From the NCBI GenBank assembly GCA_017511045.1, contig JAFWLM010000140.1, positions 1-64,000 on the forward strand: a stretch of 64,000 bases of DNA, read 5' to 3'. The notes beneath the pieces were generated by a model. That model was given only the letters and a program-made list of their open reading frames with translations, was not told where the DNA came from and did not search any database. Origin of the DNA: Lachnospiraceae bacterium. Lineage in GTDB: Bacteria > Bacillota > Clostridia > Lachnospirales > Lachnospiraceae. Numbering within the stretch: the first letter of the stretch is position 1; each line of letters opens with the position of its first letter. Shown here one piece after another: positions 7,723 through 17,483 of this stretch. A program made the translations under genes and the position numbers.

Positions 7723-8301
7723 ATGAAGGCTTTGGAAGAGAAAATTCTCAAAGAGGGGAAAGTTTACCCGGGCAATGTCCTTAAGGTAGGCTCTTTCCTG
7801 AACCATCAGATCGATGTCTCATTTATGGAAGAGATTGGCAAAGAATTCCATTCCCTGTTTCAGAATGAAAAGATCACAAAAGTATTAACCATTGAAACCT
7901 CAGGTATTCCGGTCGCCTGCTTTGCGGCGATATGTTTTGGAGTACCTGTTCTTTTTGCAAAAAAGCATCAGACGAAAAACCTTTCTGACGATTGCTATTC
8001 CACAGAGATCACTTCCTTCACACACGGAAATACCTATCAGGCAAGGATCGAGAAAAAGTATTTAAACAGCGATGATGTTGTACTGATCATCGACGATTTC
8101 CTGGCAAACGGCTGTGCGCTGGAAGGACTTATGGATCTGATCCGTCAGGCAGGCGCAAAGTGTGTAGGGTGTGGAATCGTAATCGAGAAAGCATTCCAGG
8201 ATGGCGGTAAGCGTTTAAGAGAGCAGGGCATCCGTGTGGAAAGTCTTGCGCGGATCGCAAAGATGAATGACGACGGAACGCTTGAGTTCATCAAAGAATA
8301 A
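7723..8301 (+). CDS. xpt: Xanthine phosphoribosyltransferase
   Basis: A 192-residue cytoplasmic PRTase that converts xanthine and PRPP to XMP in purine salvage; the family is about 190-195 residues. The PRPP-binding loop is seen as VVLIIDDFLANG, and the N-terminus MKALEEKILKEG is typical of Xpt. The ATG at 7723 has AGGGGAAAA seven bases upstream; an in-frame extension of 22 residues further upstream has no such site and is rejected. It is preceded by a riboswitch-like attenuator and followed by a nucleoside ABC transporter with no terminator between, so uptake and salvage are probably co-regulated. Confidence 0.95.
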   Translation: MKALEEKILKEGKVYPGNVLKVGSFLNHQIDVSFMEEIGKEFHSLFQNEKITKVLTIETSGIPVACFAAICFGVPVLFAKKHQTKNLSDDCYSTEITSFTHGNTYQARIEKKYLNSDDVVLIIDDFLANGCALEGLMDLIRQAGAKCVGCGIVIEKAFQDGGKRLREQGIRVESLARIAKMNDDGTLEFIKE

Positions 8302-8376
8302 GATATATACCCGCGGAGAGTGCTCTGCGGCCTTATATATAATTACATGTAATTCGTTTTAGGAGGAAACACAGAA

Positions 8377-9627
8377 ATGAAAGGAATCAAAAAAATTCTT
8401 GCACTCGTTTTTGTTGCGGTCTTTGCTGTAGGAATGCTTGCAGCATGCGGCGGCGGAAATGGTGGCGATGCTGCACCGGCAGGATCCGGCGGTGCTGCAG
8501 CTCCGGCAGGCGATTTCAAAGCCGGCCTTATCTGCCTTCATGATGAGAACTCCACCTACGACTTAAACTTCATCAATGCTTTCAAAGAAGCATGTGAAGA
8601 TATGGGTCTTGTAGAAGGTGAGAGCTATTTCATCAAGACAAACAAAGGTGAAAACGAAGAAGCTTACCAGGCAGCCTGCGAACTGGTTGACCAGGGATGC
8701 AACGTTATCTTCGCTGACAGCTTTGGACATGAGGATTACATTCTTCAGGCAGCAATGGAGAACCCGGACGTACAGTTCTGCCATGCAACAGGAACAAAGG
8801 CTCACACCGAGCTCGTAGAAAACTATCACAATGCATTCGCTTCTATCTACGAAGGCCGTTACCTTGCAGGTGTTGCTGCAGGTATGAAGCTGAACGAGAT
8901 GATCGAAAGCGGCAAGATCACAGCTGATCAGGCTGTTATGGGTTATGTTGGAGCATATCCGTATGCAGAAGTTAAATCCGGATATACCTCTTTCTATCTT
9001 GGCGCAAAGAGCGTATGCCCGACAGTTACCATGCAGGTAACCTTCACCAACTCCTGGTATGATGAGACACTGGAGAAAACCGGTGCTCAGACTCTGATCG
9101 ACAAAGGCTGTGTTCTGATCAGCCAGCACGCAGACTCCATGGGCGCTCCGACCGCATGCGAAGCAGCAGGCGTTCCGAACGTATCCTACAATGGATCTAC
9201 TGTTCAGGCTTGCCCGAACACCTTCATCGTATCTTCCAGAATTGACTGGGCTCCGTACTTCAAGTATGCAATGCAGTCCACTCTCGATGGAACAAAGATC
9301 GATTATGACTGGGTAGGAACCATCGATACCGGAAGCGTTGTTCTGACAGAAGTTAACGAAGCTGCAGCAGCTCCCGGAACAGTTGATGCAATTGAAGCAG
9401 CGAAAGCTGACCTCGTTGCAGGAAACATCCATGTATTCGATACCGCAAACTTCACAGTAGGCGGCCAGACTCTGACCTCTTATCAGGCAGACGTTGACGA
9501 CATGGGCGACTTCCAGCCGGAAACAGAAGTTATTGAAAACGGAATCTTTATGGAATCTTATTACAGATCCGCTCCGTACTTCGATATCGATATTGACGGC
9601 ATCACCATCTTAGGCGACGTACAGTAA
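8377..9627 (+). CDS. BMP-family nucleoside-binding lipoprotein of an ABC transporter
   Basis: A 416-residue substrate-binding protein of the basic membrane protein (Med/PnrA/NupN) type. It has a lipoprotein signal peptide with lipobox LAAC (C24) and a Gly-rich linker. The family binds purine nucleosides, which fits its place after xpt and before a NupOPQ-like transporter. A clear site TAGGAGGAAAC lies before the ATG. A short GC hairpin in the 75 bases between xpt and this gene (8311-8332) may affect mRNA stability. Confidence 0.9.
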   Translation: MKGIKKILALVFVAVFAVGMLAACGGGNGGDAAPAGSGGAAAPAGDFKAGLICLHDENSTYDLNFINAFKEACEDMGLVEGESYFIKTNKGENEEAYQAACELVDQGCNVIFADSFGHEDYILQAAMENPDVQFCHATGTKAHTELVENYHNAFASIYEGRYLAGVAAGMKLNEMIESGKITADQAVMGYVGAYPYAEVKSGYTSFYLGAKSVCPTVTMQVTFTNSWYDETLEKTGAQTLIDKGCVLISQHADSMGAPTACEAAGVPNVSYNGSTVQACPNTFIVSSRIDWAPYFKYAMQSTLDGTKIDYDWVGTIDTGSVVLTEVNEAAAAPGTVDAIEAAKADLVAGNIHVFDTANFTVGGQTLTSYQADVDDMGDFQPETEVIENGIFMESYYRSAPYFDIDIDGITILGDVQ

Positions 9628-9641
9628 ATAAAATGATTTGT

Positions 9642-9680
9642 CAGGAGACTGTCTTTACAGGCAGTCTCCTGCTTCATTTT
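9642..9680 (+). terminator. Hairpin after the binding-protein gene (partial terminator)
   Basis: CAGGAGACTG pairs perfectly with CAGTCTCCTG; it is followed by CTTCATTTTTAT. This is the usual arrangement that makes binding protein in excess of the membrane components by partial read-through or 3' protection. Confidence 0.75.
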
Positions 9681-9775
9681 TATAGGAATTGCACCAAAGG
9701 AAAGATCAAGCATTTGATTTCTCCTTTGATGCAGTTACTCTTTTAAATGAAGGAAGCTACAGAAAGGAAACCAAC

Positions 9776-11311
9776 GTGGAAAACAAAACACCAATTCTTA
9801 AGCTGAAAGATATCACGAAGAGATTCGGCGATATCATAGCGAATGAAAAGGTCTGTCTGGATGTTTATGAAGGTGAGATCCTGGCGCTTCTCGGAGAAAA
9901 CGGAAGCGGAAAGACGACCCTCATGAACATGATTTCCGGTATCTATTTCCCTGATGAGGGCGAGATCATGGTAAAAGGGCAGCCCGTCAGCATCGCAAAG
10001 CCGGAAGATGCTTTTAATCTGGGCATTGGTATGATCCACCAGCATTTTAAACTGGTCGATGTGCTGACAGCCACTGAAAACATTATCCTGGGTCTGAAAG
10101 AAAAAGGCGGACTTGATCTTAAAAAAGCTGCAGAACGGATCAAAGAGATCTGCGATACCTATGGCTTTGAGATCGACCCGAACCAGAAGATCTATAACAT
10201 GAGCGTCTCTCAGAAACAGACTGTGGAAATCGTAAAAGTTCTTTATCGCGGAGCGGATATCCTGATCCTGGATGAGCCGACAGCGGTTCTGACTCCGCAG
10301 GAAGCAGAAAAGCTCTTTAACGTACTTCGTAACATGAAGAAAGACGGAAAGTCTGTCATTATCATTACGCACAAGCTGAATGAGGTTATGGAGATCTCGG
10401 ACCGTGTAACGATCCTCAGAAAAGGTCATTATATCTGTGACATGGAGACTAAATCAGCCAGCGTGCAGGCTCTTACAGACGCAATGGTAGGTCATGCTGT
10501 TGAGCTGAATATCGATCGTCCGGAACCGGTCGATCCGAAACCGAGGATTCAGGTCGATCATTTGACAGTGCGCAGCCAGGATGGCGTCCTGAAACTGAAG
10601 GACGTCAGCTTTACTGCAAACAGCGGAGAGATCCTGGGCATTGCCGGCATTGCCGGAAACGGTCAGAAAGAGCTTCTTGAAGCGATCGCCGGATTGCAGC
10701 CGGCAGAAAGCGGTGATATCTATTTCATCGAAGAAGATGGGAGCAGAGAAGAGCTCCTTGGTATGGATCCGCTTAAGATCGCCGGAATGGGTGTTTCCCT
10801 TTCCTTTGTCCCGGAAGACCGTCTTGGTATGGGACTCGTTGGTAACATGAACCTTGCAGAAAACATGATGCTCCGTTCCTTCCGTAAAGGCAGAGGTGTC
10901 TTTACCGACCGGAAAGCACCGTATGATCTGGCGGAGCACGTGGTGGAAGAGCTGGAGGTCAATACACCGAGTGTCTTCACACCGGTACGAAAACTTTCCG
11001 GTGGAAACGTACAGAAGGTCCTTGTCGGAAGAGAGATCGCAAGTGCTCCTACCGTACTGCTTACAGCTTATGCAGTCAGAGGCCTTGATATCAACTCTTC
11101 CTACATGATCTATGATCTGATCAACAAACAGAAAAAGCGCGGAGTTGCAGTTGTCTACGTCGGAGAAGATCTGGACGTGCTCCTAGAGCTTTGTGACCGC
11201 ATCCTGGTCCTTTGCGACGGTCAGGTGAGCGGTATATTAGACGGCAAGACCGCTCAGAAAAATGAAGTCGGACTTATGATGACAAAAGTTGGAGGAGGTG
11301 AAGCAGAATGA
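9776..11311 (+). CDS. nupO: Nucleoside ABC transporter, double ATP-binding protein
   Basis: A 511-residue protein with two ABC domains, as in the NupO/RbsA class. The first has Walker A GENGSGKTT and Walker B LILDEPTAVLTP with an altered signature (MSVSQKQ). The second has a degenerate Walker A (GIAGNGQKE), signature LSGGNVQK, and TAYAVRGLD where many relatives have a PTRGLD-type motif. The frame extends upstream to 9689, but the GTG at 9776 has AGAAAGGAAA just before it and begins where the family starts, so GTG is chosen. It would power NupP/NupQ. The next gene overlaps its stop by four bases. Confidence 0.9.
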   Translation: MENKTPILKLKDITKRFGDIIANEKVCLDVYEGEILALLGENGSGKTTLMNMISGIYFPDEGEIMVKGQPVSIAKPEDAFNLGIGMIHQHFKLVDVLTATENIILGLKEKGGLDLKKAAERIKEICDTYGFEIDPNQKIYNMSVSQKQTVEIVKVLYRGADILILDEPTAVLTPQEAEKLFNVLRNMKKDGKSVIIITHKLNEVMEISDRVTILRKGHYICDMETKSASVQALTDAMVGHAVELNIDRPEPVDPKPRIQVDHLTVRSQDGVLKLKDVSFTANSGEILGIAGIAGNGQKELLEAIAGLQPAESGDIYFIEEDGSREELLGMDPLKIAGMGVSLSFVPEDRLGMGLVGNMNLAENMMLRSFRKGRGVFTDRKAPYDLAEHVVEELEVNTPSVFTPVRKLSGGNVQKVLVGREIASAPTVLLTAYAVRGLDINSSYMIYDLINKQKKRGVAVVYVGEDLDVLLELCDRILVLCDGQVSGILDGKTAQKNEVGLMMTKVGGGEAE

Positions 11312-12411
11312 CGAATACAGCAAAGACTCCTCTGGTTCATATCACTAGAAGAAAAAACATTGCCTGGTACCGTGCATGGATCGTACGTATCATCGCGGTG
11401 ATCCTGGCGCTGATCCTTTGTGGAATCATTACAACCTTCGTGGTTCATATCAACCCGATCGAAGTTTATAAGACAATGATCTCCGGAAACTTCGGCACAG
11501 CACGTAAGGTCTGGTTCATGGGGCAGGATCTTGCAACGCTACTGATCATCTCTCTCGCCCTGGCGCCTGCTTTCCGGATGCGCTTCTGGAATCTTGGCGG
11601 TGACGGCCAGGCATTAATGGGATGCTTCGGAGCATCCGCTGTAATGATCCTTTGCAGCGGCTCTATGCCGAACTGGCTGCTTCTGATCGTCATGTTTGCA
11701 GCGGCTATCTTCTGCGGAATGCTCTGGGCATTTGTTCCTGCATTCTTTAAAGCAAGATGGAATACAAATGAGACACTGTTTACCTTGATGATGAACTATC
11801 TTGCAACCCAGCTGATCGCGTTCTTCGTCGTTGTCTGGGAGAATCCGAAAGGATCCAGCAAGATCGGTATCATCAACCAGAGGACGCAGCTTGGATGGCT
11901 TCCGGATATCGGAGGTAATAAATATATCCTCATCATTATCGTGGCAGTCGTTCTGGCAGTTGCAATGTTTATCTATATGCGCTACTCCAAGCACGGCTAT
12001 GAGATCGCCGTTGTCGGAGAAAGTGAACCGACTGCAAGATACGTTGGTATCAAGGTCCGTAAAGTTATTATCCGTACGATGCTTCTTTCCGGTGCGATCT
12101 GCGGACTGGCAGGATTTATGATGGTGGCATCCACGAACCATACACTGACAACGACGCTCGTCGGAGGCCGCGGTTTTACAGGTGTTATGGTTGCCTGGCT
12201 CGCAAAATTCAATCCGTTCTTTATGATCATCACAAGCTTCATCCTTGTTTTCCTTGGCAGAGGCGCTTCTGAGATCTCTACCATGTTCGGATTTAACGAT
12301 TCATTCGGATCGATCCTGACAGGTATTATCCTGTTCTTTATCATCGGCTGCGAATTCTTCCTGAATTATGAGCTTCACTTCAGGAAATCTGCAAAGAAGG
12401 AGGTGGCGTAA
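11308..12411 (+). CDS. nupP: Nucleoside ABC transporter permease 1
   Basis: A 367-residue integral membrane permease of the BPD_transp_2 type, with about 8-10 hydrophobic segments. The loop YEIAVVGESEPTARYVGI is the EAA-like coupling helix that meets the ATPase. Translation is coupled to nupO through an ATGA overlap, with GGAGGAGGTG upstream. It pairs with the following permease. Confidence 0.9.
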   Translation: MTNTAKTPLVHITRRKNIAWYRAWIVRIIAVILALILCGIITTFVVHINPIEVYKTMISGNFGTARKVWFMGQDLATLLIISLALAPAFRMRFWNLGGDGQALMGCFGASAVMILCSGSMPNWLLLIVMFAAAIFCGMLWAFVPAFFKARWNTNETLFTLMMNYLATQLIAFFVVVWENPKGSSKIGIINQRTQLGWLPDIGGNKYILIIIVAVVLAVAMFIYMRYSKHGYEIAVVGESEPTARYVGIKVRKVIIRTMLLSGAICGLAGFMMVASTNHTLTTTLVGGRGFTGVMVAWLAKFNPFFMIITSFILVFLGRGASEISTMFGFNDSFGSILTGIILFFIIGCEFFLNYELHFRKSAKKEVA

Positions 12412-12412
12412 G

Positions 12413-13402
12413 ATGTTTGATATTGTTGCTTTTATTCCGAGAGCTGTTATCCAGGGCATCCCGCTGCTGTATGGATGTGTCGGTGAGACGATCACTGAAA
12501 AGAGTGGTAACTTAAACCTTGGTACGCCGGGTATCATGTATGTCGGCGGTATCTGTGGCGTCATCGGCTCCTTTGTATATGAGCAGAAAGCAGGGGATCA
12601 CATGATCGGCTTCCTTGCAATCGCGATCCCGATCCTGTGCTGCCTGATCGGCTCCCTCCTTATGGGACTGATTTACTGCTTCCTGACCGTTACTCTGAGA
12701 GCAAACCAGAATGTAACCGGTCTTGCAATGACGACATTTGGTGTTGGTATCGGAAACTTCTTCGGAGGATCTTTGATCAAACTGAGCGGGGCAGACGTTC
12801 CGTCTATCGCGCTTTCGAAGACCCACGCTTATATCAGCGCAACGCTTCCGTTTGCAAAGAATCTCGGATGGTTCGGAAAGATCTTCCTTTCCTATGGTTT
12901 CCTGGCATATGCGGCAATCGCGATGGCAATCATTGCGGCTATCACACTGAAGAAGACAAGAGTCGGTCTGAATCTGCGTGCAGTCGGCGAGAGTCCGGCG
13001 ACCGCGGATGCAGCCGGAATCAATGTTATCCGTTATAAATATGTTGCAACTTGTCTGGGTGCTATGATCGCCGGTCTTGGAGGACTTTACTACGTTATGG
13101 ACTTTGCAAGCGGTGTCTGGTCCAACGATGCGTTCGGTGACAGAGGATGGCTTGCGATCGCCCTCGTAATCTTCACGATTTGGCGTCCGAACATTGCGAT
13201 CTTTGCTTCGATCCTCTTTGGTGGACTTTGCATCCTGCATATGTTCATTCCGTCCGGAACGAACCTTGCGGTAAAAGAGCTTTATAAGGGAATTCCGTAT
13301 CTGGTCACGATCATCGTGCTGATCTTTACTTCCCTCCGCAACAAGAGAGAGAACCAGCCGCCTGCGAGCCTCGGACTCTCGTACTTCAGAGAGGACCGCT
13401 AG
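12413..13402 (+). CDS. nupQ: Nucleoside ABC transporter permease 2
   Basis: A 329-residue permease homologous to the preceding one, with the coupling loop GLNLRAVGESPATADAAGI. The ATG at 12413 follows AAGGAGGTGGCG and lies one base past the nupP stop; an earlier in-frame ATG at 12368 lies inside nupP and is unlikely. It ends the nucleoside transport operon, with a terminator 30 bases downstream. Confidence 0.9.
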   Translation: MFDIVAFIPRAVIQGIPLLYGCVGETITEKSGNLNLGTPGIMYVGGICGVIGSFVYEQKAGDHMIGFLAIAIPILCCLIGSLLMGLIYCFLTVTLRANQNVTGLAMTTFGVGIGNFFGGSLIKLSGADVPSIALSKTHAYISATLPFAKNLGWFGKIFLSYGFLAYAAIAMAIIAAITLKKTRVGLNLRAVGESPATADAAGINVIRYKYVATCLGAMIAGLGGLYYVMDFASGVWSNDAFGDRGWLAIALVIFTIWRPNIAIFASILFGGLCILHMFIPSGTNLAVKELYKGIPYLVTIIVLIFTSLRNKRENQPPASLGLSYFREDR

Positions 13403-13432
13403 CTGCTGGACAGATGATATGAAACACTACAG

Positions 13433-13468
13433 CCGGAAGATGTTCGAGCAGATCATCTTCCGGTTTTT
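13433..13468 (+). terminator. Intrinsic terminator after nupQ
   Basis: CCGGAAGAT pairs with ATCTTCCGG and is followed by TTTTTAC. Confidence 0.85.
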
Positions 13469-13492
13469 ACAATAAAAAGGAAAGTGGGACCT

Positions 13493-14860
13493 ATGCAGGC
13501 AAAAGAAAAACGGATGAGAACTGATATGCGGGATCTGACAGTAGGCAATGTCGCGCTGAAGACGATCGGATTTGCGGTTCCCATCATTATTACGAATCTT
13601 TTACAGGCTTTATATAATATTGCAGATATGGCCATCGTTGGGCATTTTATCGGCTCCGCCGGAATGTCTGCTGTCAACATCGGAGGACAGGTGACAATGA
13701 TCATTCTGGTCTTCTGCCAGGGCGTCTCCAATGGCGGAGGCATCCTCGTAAGCAATCTGTTCGGTGCTAAGAAAAAAGAACTGATCCCCAAAGTGGTCGG
13801 AACGATGCTTTCCTTCTTCTTTTTGCTTGCGCTGTTCTTTATTGTCCTCGTTCTGGCGTTGGGCGTGCCTATTCTGAAGGGGCTGGATACACCGCCTGAA
13901 GCATTTGCAGGGACAAAAACCTATCTTTTCATTTGTATCGCCGGAACCGTCTTCATCTATTTCTACAACGTTCTCGCAGCAGTCCTTCGGGGAATCGGGG
14001 AGTCCTTCCGTCCGATGATCTTTGTGGCGATCACAGTCGCGCTCAATATCGGACTGGATGCGCTTTTTGTCGGCCCGATGCATATGGGCGTTGCAGGTGC
14101 AGCCCTTGCAACGATCGTTTCCCAGTTTATCAGCATGTGCATGGCAATCTGGTATGTACGGAAACTTGGATTGTTTGACTTTAGGCTTCCTTCTTTTAAG
14201 ATCGACAGAGAGTTTCTGAAGGTGACGCTGAAGATCGGAATCCCACAGGGACTCCAGTTTGCGCTGACGAACATTTCCTTCCTTCTGATCATGGGATTCA
14301 TCAATCCATACGGCGTTGCAGCATCAGCGGCTACCGGAGCGGTAACGAAGATCGGAACCTTTGCCGTCCTTCCTGCACAGGCACTGATGACGGGCCTGAT
14401 CACCATGACAGCGCAGAATATTCCGGTAAAGCAGTATCAGCGGATCCTGAAATCGATGTTCGTGTCAATGGGAATTTCGCTGCTGTTTACCGGTTTTATC
14501 TTCCTGCTGGCGCATTTGATCCCGGAAGCGATGCTGGGCATTTTTACAACGGATCCGGAGGTCATAGCCATCGGCTCAGAGTATCTTAAGATCCTGACGA
14601 TCAGTTATATGATAGAGAGTCTGATGTTCTGCTTATACGGGATCATCACCGGAGGAGGGCATACCTATTATGTTTTTGGCTGCGCGATCCTTTCCGCATT
14701 TATCATCCGTTTTACTTTTTCATGGATTTTCAGCAGCTTTACTTCTTTAGGACTGATGGGAATCGGCTGGGCATACGTTTTGGCGCCTGCCTGCAGCGGA
14801 TTGGCGGCCCTGATCTTTATCCTGACCGGAAAATGGAAGAAGAACCGGGTGAAGGTCTGA
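13493..14860 (+). CDS. MATE family efflux transporter
   Basis: A 455-residue, 12-helix multidrug and toxin extrusion type carrier that exchanges substrate for Na+ or H+ across the membrane. The N-terminus (ALKTIGFAVPIIITNLLQ, then YNIADMAIVGHFIG) is the MATE signature region, and the second half repeats the fold. The ATG at 13493 has AAAAGGAAAG nine bases upstream; a GTG three codons earlier overlaps that site. The substrate is unknown. It is monocistronic between two terminators. Confidence 0.9.
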   Translation: MQAKEKRMRTDMRDLTVGNVALKTIGFAVPIIITNLLQALYNIADMAIVGHFIGSAGMSAVNIGGQVTMIILVFCQGVSNGGGILVSNLFGAKKKELIPKVVGTMLSFFFLLALFFIVLVLALGVPILKGLDTPPEAFAGTKTYLFICIAGTVFIYFYNVLAAVLRGIGESFRPMIFVAITVALNIGLDALFVGPMHMGVAGAALATIVSQFISMCMAIWYVRKLGLFDFRLPSFKIDREFLKVTLKIGIPQGLQFALTNISFLLIMGFINPYGVAASAATGAVTKIGTFAVLPAQALMTGLITMTAQNIPVKQYQRILKSMFVSMGISLLFTGFIFLLAHLIPEAMLGIFTTDPEVIAIGSEYLKILTISYMIESLMFCLYGIITGGGHTYYVFGCAILSAFIIRFTFSWIFSSFTSLGLMGIGWAYVLAPACSGLAALIFILTGKWKKNRVKV

Positions 14861-14887
14861 TTTCTTTAAAGAAATTTACTCATAAAA

Positions 14888-14925
14888 AAAAGATCCTGCT
14901 TTTTGCAGGATCTTTTGGTTTTTTG
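14888..14925. terminator. Bidirectional terminator between MATE and L,D-transpeptidase genes
   Basis: AAAAGATCCTGC pairs perfectly with GCAGGATCTTTT around a TTTT loop, with an A-run to the left and a T-run to the right. It serves both convergent genes. Confidence 0.9.
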
Positions 14926-14928
14926 TTT

Positions 14929-16104
14929 TTATTCTACGACCACATACACATCTTTATATGCATGGGACGGACCGATATCACAGGAGAGACGAACGGTATA
15001 AACGCCTTTCTTTGTGTTATCCCAGGTCCCTGATACTGTAAGATACTGTGAAACATCGTTACCGTAGTTGTCTTTTGCCGTCGCAGCTGCGATGACCGGG
15101 TCCTGTTCATAGTCAGCATTCAGAGCAACTGTAACACTGTTTGGTACCTGAAGATCGATCGTATAGGAATGCCATGGATTTGAGCTGACCGGATCTGTCG
15201 GATCCCAGCCGCTGATCTCCGGGATATCTGTCGGGATCTTATATGGGGTCGGCTTTTCCAGCGGCAGCTGCTCGTTTTCATCGTAATAGATCACGACTTC
15301 TGCGCCGGTTGCGAGATGCTCTCCCAGCCAGCGGACATCTCCGCAGCACATACGGATGCATCCCATCGAAGCATAATCTCCGAGTTTATTGTATTCTTCT
15401 GTTTCCAGTGTTCCATGGTCCGTTTCATAATACGGAACAGAGTGGAACATGATGTCATTATATACACCGTCGATGATGCGGTATGCATACAGGCCTTCTG
15501 TACCGTCTGCCATATAGCACCATTCATTTGCCGGGGCAATGATCCATTCGCCCATGGAGAAGGTTCCTTCCGGGGTCTCATGGCCGTCGCGTCTTCCGGT
15601 TGAGCAGGCAAACGCTCTGACTGCGTTTCCATCGCCGTCATATAGCGTGGTTACATTTAAAGCCGTATTTACACGGACCGTGTAAGAACCATCTGTTCCC
15701 TGGATCGGATCATCATCGGTGATGGCAATGTCGTCATGTGTTACTGTAGCAGCAACATATTCCGTCGGGATCTGGCTTTTTTTGTTTACATCAGCTGCCG
15801 CCGTAGTTGATGGCGGCTGTGTATTTCCGGAACCTTTCGGAGTTTTTTTATGGGAGCAGGCCACCGCGATCACAATTACAATAGCGATGATCAAAAGAAT
15901 TGCAACAATAATAGCGATCAGTCGGATCCGACGCTGTTTTTGCCGCTGTCTCTCCCTTGCAGCCTGCGCTGCACGTCTTCTTGCCGCTTCATTAGACGAA
16001 GAGGGTCTTCTGGAAACACCCTGCGCAGAGGATCTGCGCGCAGCATTGGAGCGTTCACTGTTGCTTCTTCTGTTCTGGTTATTGTTCGGATATCTTGTAG
16101 CCAA
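14929..16104 (-). CDS. L,D-transpeptidase (YkuD domain) with basic cytoplasmic tail and C-terminal Ig-like domain
   Basis: A 391-residue membrane-anchored enzyme that would make 3-3 crosslinks in peptidoglycan or attach proteins to it. An Arg/Ser/Gln-rich N-terminus (1-60) precedes one membrane helix (about 61-83), a linker, and a YkuD domain with H221 (FHSVPY) and the catalytic C249 in SMGCIRM. The last ~90 residues look like a bacterial Ig-like fold (GVYTVRLSCD). The start is a TTG at 16104 with AAGGAAGG nine bases upstream. The overall layout, a charged tail, one helix and an outer domain, resembles the giant PBP near the left end. Confidence 0.9.
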   Translation of the reverse strand: MATRYPNNNQNRRSNSERSNAARRSSAQGVSRRPSSSNEAARRRAAQAARERQRQKQRRIRLIAIIVAILLIIAIVIVIAVACSHKKTPKGSGNTQPPSTTAAADVNKKSQIPTEYVAATVTHDDIAITDDDPIQGTDGSYTVRVNTALNVTTLYDGDGNAVRAFACSTGRRDGHETPEGTFSMGEWIIAPANEWCYMADGTEGLYAYRIIDGVYNDIMFHSVPYYETDHGTLETEEYNKLGDYASMGCIRMCCGDVRWLGEHLATGAEVVIYYDENEQLPLEKPTPYKIPTDIPEISGWDPTDPVSSNPWHSYTIDLQVPNSVTVALNADYEQDPVIAAATAKDNYGNDVSQYLTVSGTWDNTKKGVYTVRLSCDIGPSHAYKDVYVVVE

Positions 16105-16157
16105 TCTTGTATCCTTCCTTTTGATAGTTTATTACTTTGACACTAAAACCTTAAGCC

Positions 16158-16592
16158 TTAAGCATTTCCCACAGCTTCTTTTGCGAGCTGATCAGCCAAG
16201 TCATTATACACATCACCGGAGTGGGCTTCAACTTTTATAAACGAAATCTGTATTTGTTTGCTCATTTCCTCATAGAATGCCTTATATTTTTGTGTCCATT
16301 TTTTCTTTGCTTTCCACTCGCCCGTACACCATTTTGCGATGCCTTCGTAATCGTGGTAGATCACAAGCTCTTTTAAGCCGCGGGCAGCAGCGCTTTTCAT
16401 CGCCTGAGCAGAGCCCATGATTTCCCCGGCAACGTTCCGCATTTCCGCCAGCTCCGGCTCATCAAAGCCTTTGGACAGCTTTATGATCTCCGGCTCTCCG
16501 TCTTCCCCAACGCGGTCTGTAAACAGGACCACGCCGTAACCGAAACGTTTCGTATTGATATTATAGCTTCCGTCTACATATGCTTTCGGCAT
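16158..16592 (-). CDS. Ribonuclease HI-like protein
   Basis: A 144-residue single-domain RNase H fold that would cleave the RNA strand of RNA-DNA hybrids. The acidic metal ligands are all visible: D7 in YVDGSY, E in VAGEIMGS, D in YHDYEG and D in YNDLADQLAKEA; the H in EAHSGD matches the catalytic flexible loop. GGAGA lies seven bases before the ATG. It sits between the L,D-transpeptidase and a YhhN gene on the same strand. Confidence 0.88.
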   Translation of the reverse strand: MPKAYVDGSYNINTKRFGYGVVLFTDRVGEDGEPEIIKLSKGFDEPELAEMRNVAGEIMGSAQAMKSAAARGLKELVIYHDYEGIAKWCTGEWKAKKKWTQKYKAFYEEMSKQIQISFIKVEAHSGDVYNDLADQLAKEAVGNA

Positions 16593-16650
16593 AAGCTGTT
16601 CTCCAATAGTATCTCAATAAAGAGTTCTTTCATGCATTAACTTGTCTATT

Positions 16651-17358
16651 TTACAAAAACCAGATGCTTGCCGCAATCAAAATCTGCCCCAGATAGTAGG
16701 TTAAGTGATTTGCAATTTTATTACCCGTCATACCCTTGTTTTCTCCAAAGTAGATCTGGGAAAGGATCAGGTCAGAGAGCAGGAATAAGACGATACCGAT
16801 GAAAAAGAGCAGCTTCGAGACGGAATGACCGGCAGCCACCTCCAGAAGCAGAGCATAAACGGTGACAAATACTAAAAGGCCTGCGTAGATCGAAGAAATC
16901 ACACGATATCTGCCATAGTTCAGCTTCATCAGTTTCGGAGTCACAAAAATCGCAATACCGATCACAATGCCTGCAGCAATACTGATCAGCAGATGCACCA
17001 GGGTGATTTTATAGTACGAGAATAAAAATATCGTATAGAAGCAATGTCCGAGCATGAACGCTCCAAAGCCGGTAAACGTATTAAGCGTTTCATCCTTCGG
17101 ATAGACAAACTTCATGTCTAAATAGATATCGCCGATCAGTCCGCAGACCAGGCCCGCAACGATAAAAAGCGCGAGGTAAGGGCCTTTAGAGAAGAATAAG
17201 CCAAGCAGTCCGAAAAGGATAAAGAGCAGACTGGATACCGCCTTCAGCAATAGTGAAACGGCATCTGTTTTTGTTCCCCTGCGGATCGTGAAGATCATTG
17301 CGACAATTACAGTGACGATCAGAAAGCAAATAAATAATACAGGGCTTGCAGTGAGCAT
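16651..17358 (-). CDS. YhhN/TMEM86 family membrane protein (lysoplasmalogenase-like)
   Basis: A 235-residue protein with about eight hydrophobic helices. The motif GLIGDIYLD followed by GFGAFMLGHCFYTIFLF matches the YhhN family, some members of which hydrolyse lysoplasmalogens; plasmalogens occur in many anaerobic clostridia. A strong AAAGGAGGCTCC precedes the ATG. The enzyme activity here is inferred from family only. Confidence 0.82.
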   Translation of the reverse strand: MLTASPVLFICFLIVTVIVAMIFTIRRGTKTDAVSLLLKAVSSLLFILFGLLGLFFSKGPYLALFIVAGLVCGLIGDIYLDMKFVYPKDETLNTFTGFGAFMLGHCFYTIFLFSYYKITLVHLLISIAAGIVIGIAIFVTPKLMKLNYGRYRVISSIYAGLLVFVTVYALLLEVAAGHSVSKLLFFIGIVLFLLSDLILSQIYFGENKGMTGNKIANHLTYYLGQILIAASIWFL

Positions 17359-17454
17359 AGGAGCCTCCTTTACTTAAATATGTGCTTTTAAACAGATTAC
17401 AATTATTTGTCCTTATTATATCGTATATAAACCTTGAAAAGAAGCGGAAAATCT

Positions 17455-17483
17455 TTGACGTTAAGCCTTATTGATGCTATATT
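17455..17483 (+). promoter_or_regulatory. Sigma-A promoter of asnS
   Basis: TTGACG at 17455-17460, 17 bases, TATATT at 17478-17483. The start near 17490 leaves a leader of about 28 bases, too short for a T-box. Confidence 0.8.
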
